From Azospirillum sp. (GTDB lineage Bacteria; Pseudomonadota; Alphaproteobacteria; Azospirillales; Azospirillaceae): a stretch of 64,000 bases of DNA. Both the position numbers and the translations under genes were made by a program. Each line of letters opens with the position of its first letter. Within the stretch, counting starts at the first letter, position 1. Location: contig WGNK01000004.1 of NCBI GenBank assembly GCA_016124535.1, forward strand, positions 96,157-160,156. The letters are read 5' to 3'. Shown piece after piece: positions 58,748 to 64,000 of this stretch. The notes below the pieces were generated by a model that worked only from the letters and a program-made list of their open reading frames with translations, was not told the origin of the DNA and ran no database searches.

Positions 58748-58794
58748 CGAGCCCCCTCACCCCAACCCCTCCCCCGCCAGGGGGGAGGGGCTCG
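58748..58794 (-). repeat. Family A palindrome, right inverted copy of DUF559 cassette
   Basis: Reverse complement of the 58330-58370 copy with only about two differences over 40 bases, plus an outer CGAGCCCC/GGGGCTCG pair. It lies 8 bases upstream of the DUF559 ATG. Confidence 0.85.
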
Positions 58795-58845
58795 TTGGAC
58801 CGAGTTGGATCTAGCATTCCTTTCCCGCTCATTGCATCCCTTTCT

Positions 58846-58884
58846 CCCTCCCTCCTTGCGGGGGAGGGTTGCGGTGGGGGGAGA
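58846..58884 (+). repeat. Family A palindrome just before nifN
   Basis: CCCTCCCTCCTTGCGGGGGAGGG followed by TTGCGGTGGGGGGAGAC, same orientation as the left copy. Its GGGGAG end lies about ten bases before the nifN ATG and probably serves as the ribosome-binding site. Confidence 0.8.
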
Positions 58885-58892
58885 CCCGACCA

Positions 58893-60275
58893 ATGACCCG
58901 CCCGGCCGTTCGATCGCTTGCCGTCAACCCCTTAAGGATGAGTCAGCCGCTGGGTGGCGCTCTGGCCTTCCTCGGGCTCGACCGGTGCATGCCCTGCTTC
59001 CATGGTTCCCAGGGCTGCACCGCGTTCGGGCTGGTGCTGCTGGTGCGCCATTTCCGCGAGGCGATCCCGCTGCAGACCACCGCGATGGACCAGGTCAGCA
59101 CCATTCTGGGCGGCGCTGAGAACCTCGAGGCCGCGATCTTGAACATCTACGAGCGGACCCATCCCGCGGTAATCGGCGTCTGCACCACCGGGGTCACCGA
59201 GACCAAGGGCGAGGACATGGCCGGCGCCCTGGTGACGTTTCGCCAGCGCCATCCGGAGCTGTGCGATCTGGCGCTGGTTTTCGTCAGCACGCCCGACTAC
59301 GTCGGCGGGCTGGAACAGGGCTACGCCGCCGCGGTCGGCGGCATCATCGACAGCCTGGTTGAGCCCCATGGCAGCTGCGTGGTCGGCCAGGTCAATGTTC
59401 TGGCCGGCAGCCATCTGACGCCGGGCGATATCGACGAACTGCGCGATGTGATCGAGGCCTTCGGGTTGCGCCCGATCATGTTGCCGGACCTCGGTGGCTC
59501 GATGTCGGGGCGCCAGCCCGACCAATTCGCCGCGACCACGCTGGGCGGCACCACGCTGGAGCAAATCCGCTCGATGGGCCGCTCACAGATCACCCTGGTG
59601 GTGGGCGAGCATCTGCGCGCGGCCGGCGATGCCCTGCAACATAAGACCGGCGTACCCACGGTGTTCTTCGACCGCCTGACCGGGCTGGAGCCCTGCGACC
59701 GTCTGATCCGTACGCTGATGGAGCTGAGCGGTCGGCCGGTGCCCCAGCGCCTGCGCCGCCAGCGCGAGAGCCTGGTCGATGCCATGCTCGACGGCCATTT
59801 CTATTTCGGACGCAAGCGAGTGGTCTTGGCGCTGGAGCCTGACCTGCTCTATGTCTACGCCCATTTTCTCGCCGGCATGGGCTGTTCGGTGATCGCCGCG
59901 GTGGCGCCGACGCCGTCGTCGGTGCTCGACCACATCGATGCGACTACGGTCAAGGTCGGCGATCACAGCGATGCCGAAGCGCTGGCGGCGGGCGCCGACC
60001 TGATCATTTCCAACTCCCATGCTCGCCAGGGGGCCGAACGTCGCCAGGTGCCGCTCTTGCGCGCCGGCTTTCCGACTTTCGACCGCCTGGGGGCTGCCCA
60101 TCGTGCGGTGGTCGGCTATCGCGGCACCCGCGACCTGATCTTCGAGATCGGCAATCTGTTCCTCGCCGGCGACCAGGAGCACGGTCACGCCGTGCCGCCA
60201 TCGATTCAACGACCCCAGGGGGATTTTTCCAAGGAGGTTCATTATGGGCGTTCAAAGACGGCTGCGGCTGGTTGA
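58893..60275 (+). CDS. nifN: Nitrogenase FeMo-cofactor scaffold protein NifN
   Basis: 460 residues, MTRPAVRSLAVNPLRMSQPL then the conserved GLDRCMPCFHGSQGCTAFG and CTTGVTETKGEDM. Partner of NifE, paralogue of NifK. The normal N-terminus and full length show that the upstream insertion did not damage the protein. The ATG overlaps the stop of the frame running through the insert (ATGA), and GGGGAG from the adjoining palindrome is the only ribosome-binding sequence. The 3' end overlaps nifX by 32 bases. Confidence 0.97.
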   Translation: MTRPAVRSLAVNPLRMSQPLGGALAFLGLDRCMPCFHGSQGCTAFGLVLLVRHFREAIPLQTTAMDQVSTILGGAENLEAAILNIYERTHPAVIGVCTTGVTETKGEDMAGALVTFRQRHPELCDLALVFVSTPDYVGGLEQGYAAAVGGIIDSLVEPHGSCVVGQVNVLAGSHLTPGDIDELRDVIEAFGLRPIMLPDLGGSMSGRQPDQFAATTLGGTTLEQIRSMGRSQITLVVGEHLRAAGDALQHKTGVPTVFFDRLTGLEPCDRLIRTLMELSGRPVPQRLRRQRESLVDAMLDGHFYFGRKRVVLALEPDLLYVYAHFLAGMGCSVIAAVAPTPSSVLDHIDATTVKVGDHSDAEALAAGADLIISNSHARQGAERRQVPLLRAGFPTFDRLGAAHRAVVGYRGTRDLIFEIGNLFLAGDQEHGHAVPPSIQRPQGDFSKEVHYGRSKTAAAG

Positions 60276-60735
60276 AACCGAGCCGCCCGAAGCTGCGCAA
60301 CCGGACGAGGCTCAACCCATGGCTGATAGCGCGATCCGGGTCGCCTTCTGCACCGAGGATATGAAGCATGTCGACGCCCATTTCGGCTGGGCGCGCAATC
60401 TGGTGATCTTCGAAGTCGATAAGGCCGGCCATCGGCTGATCGAAGCGGTCCAGTTCGGTGGCGAGATGAGCGAGGACGGCAACGAGGACAAGCTGGTCGC
60501 GAAACTCGATGCGATTGTCGGTTGCTCCATCGTCTACGTCGCCGCGATCGGCCCGTCTGCCGCCGCGCGCATCGTCAACCGCAAGATCCATCCGGTCAAG
60601 GTTGCCAAGCCGGAGGCGATCACCGACCTGCTCGACCGCTTGGTCTCGACGCTCAACGGTGCCCCGCCGCCCTGGCTGCGCAAGGCGATGAATCCAACCG
60701 CCAAGCCCAATTTCGCCGACGACGAAGAGGATTGA
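60244..60735 (+). CDS. nifX: NifX, FeMo-cofactor precursor carrier
   Basis: 163 residues. The first 28 or so are variable; the conserved NifX/NafY domain runs from about IRVAFCTEDMKHVDAHFGWA to PPPWLRK. It binds NifB-co or VK-cluster and hands it between NifB and NifEN. The ATG lies within the end of nifN with AAGGAGGTTCATT immediately ahead, one of the strongest ribosome-binding sites in the cluster. Confidence 0.95.
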   Translation: MGVQRRLRLVETEPPEAAQPDEAQPMADSAIRVAFCTEDMKHVDAHFGWARNLVIFEVDKAGHRLIEAVQFGGEMSEDGNEDKLVAKLDAIVGCSIVYVAAIGPSAAARIVNRKIHPVKVAKPEAITDLLDRLVSTLNGAPPPWLRKAMNPTAKPNFADDEED

Positions 60736-60739
60736 TCCC

Positions 60740-61216
60740 ATGGGCGAAGCCGCCGAGACCCTGCCTGCCGAACCAACGGCGATCCTGGAGCACCCGTTTC
60801 TCAAGATTCTGCTTGCGGTCTATCGCGCCGACGACAGCCACGGTTCGTGGGATGGCCGCAAAGACGAGGATTTGCTGGCCGATTTCGTTGTTACCAAGGA
60901 GCAGCGCAAGCTGTTGCCGATCATCGCCAACCCGGATCCCGACGTGCTGTGGCGGGTCGAGTTGTTCTACAAGGCGGTCGGGCTCGCCGCGGAAAAGCGC
61001 ATCGGCATCATGGTCACCCCGATGATGGTGATGAGCGGCGAGGGCTTCGGCCGGGTCGTGCTGCTCGCCGGCCGTCTGGTCGCCTATAGCCGCCACCTGC
61101 GCGACGTCCATCGCTTCGGCTATCCCAGCCTGGAACGCCTGGCGACCGAAGGTGCCATCGTGGTCGAGCGTGTGATCGAAACCATCAACGACCATCCCGA
61201 AGTCGCCCGCGCCTGA
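60740..61216 (+). CDS. NifX-associated nitrogen fixation protein (DUF269)
   Basis: 158 residues, family DUF269: EHPFLKILLAVYRADDSHGS at the start, RKLLPIIANPDPDVLWRVEL, the segment MVTPMMVMSGEGFGRVVLLA, and RFGYPSLERLATEG. It always accompanies nifX in alphaproteobacteria and is thought to help cofactor maturation; the exact role is not known. Begins 4 bases after nifX. Confidence 0.93.
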   Translation: MGEAAETLPAEPTAILEHPFLKILLAVYRADDSHGSWDGRKDEDLLADFVVTKEQRKLLPIIANPDPDVLWRVELFYKAVGLAAEKRIGIMVTPMMVMSGEGFGRVVLLAGRLVAYSRHLRDVHRFGYPSLERLATEGAIVVERVIETINDHPEVARA

Positions 61217-61266
61217 CCCGGCACCGGCGATCCACCCCGAGACATCCAGGAAAGGAGTCCCTTGCC

Positions 61267-61560
61267 ATGGCCGAATACGTCACTGGCGTCACCCGTGGCG
61301 GCGCCGTTTGGACCCCGAAATTCATCGAGTCGATCGACAGCGTCCTGTGCATCGGCTGCGGTCGCTGCTACAAGACCTGCCCCCGCGACGTGCTGACCCT
61401 GGCCGGCATCGACGAGGATGGCGGGATGGTCGATTCCGACGACGATGACGCGATCAAGAAGGTCATGTCGATTGCCGATGCCGCCGATTGCATCGGCTGT
61501 GAGGCCTGCGCCCGGTCCTGCTCGAAGAACGCGATCAAGCTGGAGCCGCTGGCGGCGTGA
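61267..61560 (+). CDS. fdxB: Nif-specific ferredoxin III (2[4Fe-4S])
   Basis: 97 residues. Two cluster motifs: CIGCGRCYKTCPR (Cys28, 31, 34, 38) and CIGCEACARSCSK (Cys75, 78, 81, 85), with an acidic insert (DSDDDDAIKK) between. Electron carrier for nitrogenase or cofactor synthesis. AAAGGAG precedes the ATG. In Azospirillum-like clusters nifQ follows; here a molybdate-binding protein gene follows instead. Confidence 0.95.
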   Translation: MAEYVTGVTRGGAVWTPKFIESIDSVLCIGCGRCYKTCPRDVLTLAGIDEDGGMVDSDDDDAIKKVMSIADAADCIGCEACARSCSKNAIKLEPLAA

Positions 61561-61638
61561 ACCGGGGTGAGGGGGCTACGACCCCCGACCTCTCCAACCA
61601 GGCCATGGCCCTTGGAACCTATGACGTCAGAGACAATC

Positions 61639-61845
61639 ATGAAACTCAGCGCGCGCAACGTCATCTCCGGCACCGTAACCGAGATCAAGTCGGGGCAGGT
61701 CTTCGTATCGGTCAAGATTTCCGTTGGCGGCGGCCCTTTCATCACCGCAACCATCACCGCCGAGGCTGCCGAAGACCTCGATCTCAAGCCCGGCGACGTG
61801 GTCAACGCCGTGATCAAATCAACCGATGTCATGATCGCCAAATAA
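61639..61845 (+). CDS. mop: Molbindin, molybdate-binding TOBE-domain protein
   Basis: 68 residues: MKLSARNVISGTVTEIKSGQ, then a single Mop/TOBE domain ending STDVMIAK. The hexameric molbindin type stores molybdate, here placed to feed FeMo-cofactor synthesis. ATG 61639 is chosen as the exact domain start; an upstream in-frame ATG has no family support. It ends the nif transcript, convergent with the next gene 12 bases away. Confidence 0.92.
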   Translation: MKLSARNVISGTVTEIKSGQVFVSVKISVGGGPFITATITAEAAEDLDLKPGDVVNAVIKSTDVMIAK

Positions 61846-61857
61846 GTCCGATTTTCG

Positions 61858-62253
61858 TCACAGGGTATTTTCGGCCACGGCGACTTCGACCTGCCAGGCT
61901 CCAAGGCGGATGTCGTCGAGAGCACTGTCGCGATCGTGGCGGCGCAGATTCTCGCAGGCCGCGCGCACGGCCCGGAATAGCGCCCGGGTATTGGTGCGGG
62001 CGGCCACGTCCGGGCGTTGCTCCAGGTTCCACAGCACGGTTTCGGCGCGCTCGAGATATTCGGTCGCCGCCGAGTAGGCGCCGCCATAGACCAGGTAACG
62101 GGCCTGATCGAGTTCGTCGGCAAATTGTGCCAGCCCCTGGGCGGCATCACGCTCGATGTCGTCCCCGAGAGCCGGGATCGAGGTGGCCAAGAGGGTGGCC
62201 AGGGTTACGGGTGCCATCAGGACGGCGATGCGAGGGCGGCGAAAGGCGAACAT
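61858..62253 (-). CDS. Small exported helical protein of unknown function
   Basis: 131 residues. Signal peptide (RRPRIAVLMAPVTLATLLATSIPALG, cleavage near residue 30), then about 100 residues of amphipathic helix (DAAQGLAQFADELDQARYLV, YLERAETVLWNLEQRPD). Probably periplasmic. Family not recognised. Convergent with mop. Confidence 0.75.
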   Translation of the reverse strand: MFAFRRPRIAVLMAPVTLATLLATSIPALGDDIERDAAQGLAQFADELDQARYLVYGGAYSAATEYLERAETVLWNLEQRPDVAARTNTRALFRAVRAACENLRRHDRDSALDDIRLGAWQVEVAVAENTL

Positions 62254-62326
62254 GGCGGGTCTCCCATAGGCGTGGGGCCTGAAAACCGGAGCCGAGGACG
62301 AATGCGGTTGCCGAGACGGGTTGCGA

Positions 62327-62812
62327 TCAGTGTTCCGGGCGGGGCTCGGGCCGGGCTTCGGGCAGGGCGGCGATCAGATCGCCGGCATCGCCGACGCAGT
62401 CGGTCCAGCTATGCACCCCGGCAACCCGGACCTCGGCGGCGCGAGCCCAACCACAGTCGCCGAGGTGGTGGGTCAATCGCTCCCGGAGATAGTGGCGCAG
62501 ATTTTCCGCCCTGAATTCGCCGCCGCGACTGCCGGCATAGCGGACCAGGCCGATGCGCCCGTCGGGCAACCGGCCGACGCTGCCCAGCGGCACCAGCGCC
62601 TCGACGATTGCGGTTTCGATCGCAGTGGAGCCCGTTGTCGCGGCCTCGACCGCGAACAGGGCGACGTTGGTGCTGAAGGCGCTCAGCATCCCGAGATGGT
62701 GGTCGAGCCGTGCCGCGAATTCCTCGCTGGAGAGGGCGCCGTGAAGCTCGGCCGCAGGGATCGGCCCGGATCGGCTGGCATGCCGGCGGGCCGCAGATAA
62801 TCGGTGCATCAT
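62327..62812 (-). CDS. Hypothetical protein, possible degenerate GGDEF-like domain
   Basis: 161 residues, soluble. LSSEEFAARLDHHLGMLSAF, NVALFAVEAATTGSTAIETA and LGSVGRLPDGRIGLVRY follow the strand order of GGDEF domains, but the catalytic GGDEF is replaced by LPDGR and the metal-binding Asp is absent. If related it would be catalytically dead. This is a weak resemblance. Tandem ATGs at 62812/62809. Confidence 0.6.
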   Translation of the reverse strand: MMHRLSAARRHASRSGPIPAAELHGALSSEEFAARLDHHLGMLSAFSTNVALFAVEAATTGSTAIETAIVEALVPLGSVGRLPDGRIGLVRYAGSRGGEFRAENLRHYLRERLTHHLGDCGWARAAEVRVAGVHSWTDCVGDAGDLIAALPEARPEPRPEH

Positions 62813-62864
62813 GATGCAGTTCTTTCCGTTCGCTTGGGTTGACGGTGGTCGCGGGCCGGGACGG

Positions 62865-63074
62865 TCAGCGGACCGCGCCGATCACGGCTCCGCCGGCACC
62901 GCCGATCGCGGCGCCGGTTGCGGCGCTGCCCCCGGTCAGGGCACCCAGCACGGCGCCACCGGCAGCGCCGATTGCGCCGCCGCTCAACATGCGCTGCTGG
63001 CGCGGCGACAGGCCGGAACAGCCGGCGGTCAGGATCAGGCTGGCCAGGGTGCAGCCGAGAATCACACTGCGCAT
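62865..63074 (-). CDS. Small glycine-zipper lipoprotein
   Basis: 69 residues: MRSVILGCTLASLILTAGCS with lipobox LTAGC, then a glycine zipper (GGAIGAAGGAVLGALTGG, AIGGAGGAVIGAVR). An entericidin/osmotic lipoprotein-like outer membrane peptide. ATG 63074 has GGAGACGACC upstream; ATG 63086 is a weaker alternative. It shares the zipper type with the larger lipoprotein at 39762-40589. Confidence 0.8.
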   Translation of the reverse strand: MRSVILGCTLASLILTAGCSGLSPRQQRMLSGGAIGAAGGAVLGALTGGSAATGAAIGGAGGAVIGAVR

Positions 63075-63604
63075 GGTCGTCTCCATATCCGCTCAGTCCG
63101 CTCCGGTGATCCGGTCCCGGCCGAAGCCGGGCGGCAGGTGCGGCGCGATGGCGAGGACTCTGGCGCCAAATCCCGGTTTGCAGTTGCGACAAGATCGAGA
63201 TCAAATTGGGGTCGGCGCAGGAACCATCCGGTCACAGCGGCGTTGCCACTGGGTGCGCGTCCGACGGGTTCACTCCGATGCGGCATGCCACATCGGATGA
63301 TCGTCGCTATCACCAGGGTTGGCGTCGACCTGTCGTCGGTCGAGGATCTGACCGCAGTCGTTGCTGTGTTCCCGGCCGATGACGACGGCGACGGCCGCGC
63401 CTATGACGTGCTCGCCACTTTCTTCCTGCCCGAGGCCAGCCTTGCGAAGAAGGCCGAAGGAGGGCTTCGCGTAACGGACCAGGTTCGGCATTGACCGGAT
63501 TTTGGGCCTGAAAACGGCGGGATCGATGCCGCGCTCGGACGGGGTTTATCGCTGCGTCATGGTGATTTTCTCCGTGATCGCGGTGATCGGGCGCACCTGT
63601 CCCG
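63075..63604. other. Intergenic region between lipoprotein gene and transposase
   Basis: 530 bases, normal G+C. Open frames occur on both strands (e.g. 63270-63491) but none shows family signal or a good start. It must contain the lipoprotein promoter and, near 63540-63604, the end of the insertion sequence. I could not define its terminal inverted repeat with only one end visible. Confidence 0.45.
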
Positions 63605-64000
63605 TCACGCGGCCAATTCGACGGCTCGGCGCAGGTTGATGGCAGCGCACATCAGGTTGAGGTGGCAGCGGTTACCAGCCAGGCCGATGTAGCGGACCCG
63701 CTGATAGCCGTAATAGCGCTTCATGGTGGCAAAGCCGCGTTCGACGCCGGAGCGGATCGGCGAGACCGCCTTGTTGAACCATTTCTGCCAGTTTTTCAGC
63801 GGCTTATTGCGCCTGGCCTTGTGCATGATGCCGTCATTGATCTTCGCTTTGGCCAGCGCGTCGCGGAATTTCTCGCTGTCATAGGCCTTGTCGGCGTAGA
63901 CGGCCTGCTCGTCACCCTGGACCAGAGCCGGGCCGGCCAAGCTGTCGTGAACGTCGGCACTGGTCAGGATGGCATCCCGGATCAGGCCGCTCTCCTGATC
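63605..64000 (-). mobile_element. IS5-family transposase, 5' part outside window
   Basis: The frame is open from the window edge to the stop at 63605 (about 131 residues visible). The C-terminal half of a DDE transposase is present: VYADKAYDSEKFRDAL with the second Asp, NWQKWFNKAVSPIRSGVERG with the catalytic Glu (VERGFATMKRYYGYQRVRYI). This is typical of IS5-type transposases. It marks the right border of the nif region seen here. Whether the element is intact depends on sequence beyond the window. Confidence 0.88.

Larger units (their letters stand above)
58294..58900. mobile_element. Putative DUF559 nuclease/palindrome insertion between nifE and nifN
   Basis: The block is bounded by an 8-bp direct repeat ATGACCCG (58294-58301 and 58893-58900). 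The right copy is the nifN start codon. The left copy sits 11 bases after the nifE stop with GAGGAA nine bases ahead, exactly where an uninterrupted nifN should start. Inside are an antisense DUF559 gene and three Family A palindromes, two of them an inverted pair around the gene. An open frame of 200 codons runs from 58294 through the insert and ends in the ATGA of nifN. Mobility and target duplication are inferred. Confidence 0.6.

Noticed and set aside
58330..58884. CRISPR-like array in the nifE-nifN gap
   Set aside because: Only three repeat copies, in mixed orientation and irregular spacing with a gene between. They are palindromic repeats, not direct repeats with uniform spacers.
58294..58896. 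200-codon plus-strand frame as a real protein gene between nifE and nifN
   Set aside because: Its translation is read-through of palindromes and antisense of the nuclease gene. It may matter for coupling but not as a protein.
63270..63494. Open frames on both strands between lipoprotein and transposase
   Set aside because: They overlap each other on opposite strands, lack good starts and show no recognisable domain.

Overview
The window is high-G+C alphaproteobacterial DNA, most likely from a free-living or plant-associated diazotroph of the Rhodospirillales. The signs are a Mo-nitrogenase cluster (nifHDK, nifEN, nifX, a NifX-associated DUF269 gene, fdxB, mop), squalene-hopene cyclase, an aa3-type cytochrome oxidase subunit IV gene, LivHMGF-type ABC transport, a rhizobial-type glycerol ABC importer (glpD-glpS-glpT) and sigma-54 control. 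No rRNA, tRNA or CRISPR was found.

Layout. (1) 1-5.9 kb: glycerol catabolism, with glpR and glpD-glpS-glpT on the minus strand, interrupted between glpR and glpD by an AT-rich, foreign-looking membrane-protein gene and an ABM-domain gene. (2) 6.0-19.2 kb: a histidine kinase and sigma-54 response regulator, then a Tat-exported metallo-beta-lactamase-fold hydrolase, two periplasmic binding proteins, LivHMGF, an iron-type alcohol dehydrogenase and a succinate-semialdehyde-type dehydrogenase. Two good -24/-12 promoters lie in front of the hydrolase and of the transporter operon. I read the set as a catabolic module, possibly lactone to 4-hydroxybutyrate to succinate, analogous to Agrobacterium blcABC/attKLM. 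(3) 19.3-35.8 kb: housekeeping and metabolic genes (exonuclease III, alanine dehydrogenase with an Lrp-type regulator, an MsbA-type exporter, patatin lipase, shc, ndk, an ABC-F ATPase, a PmtA-like methyltransferase) plus several unknown genes and a remnant of AMP nucleosidase. (4) 35.9-43.2 kb: a YbaK-type deacylase gene, then two divergently oriented secreted caspase-fold proteins with a glycine-zipper lipoprotein gene between them. (5) 43.3-52.2 kb: cmk, a PpiD-like foldase, trpE, a two-TM coiled-coil protein, Usp, OmpW and two GNAT proteins. (6) 52.4-61.8 kb: the nif cluster, with a complete NifA enhancer, IHF site and sigma-54 promoter before nifH. (7) 61.9-64.0 kb: small exported or unknown proteins and a truncated IS5-type transposase at the edge.

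The most unusual structure is between nifE and nifN. There, an antisense DUF559 (Vsr-like) nuclease gene, flanked by an inverted pair of about 40-bp palindromic repeats, appears to have inserted at the nifN start codon. The putative 8-bp target duplication re-created the ATG, and a repeat end may supply a new ribosome-binding site. The same palindrome family sits in the nifH-nifD and nifD-nifK gaps and in the ABC-transporter operon. This suggests a nuclease-linked, REP-like mobile unit that is tolerated inside operons.
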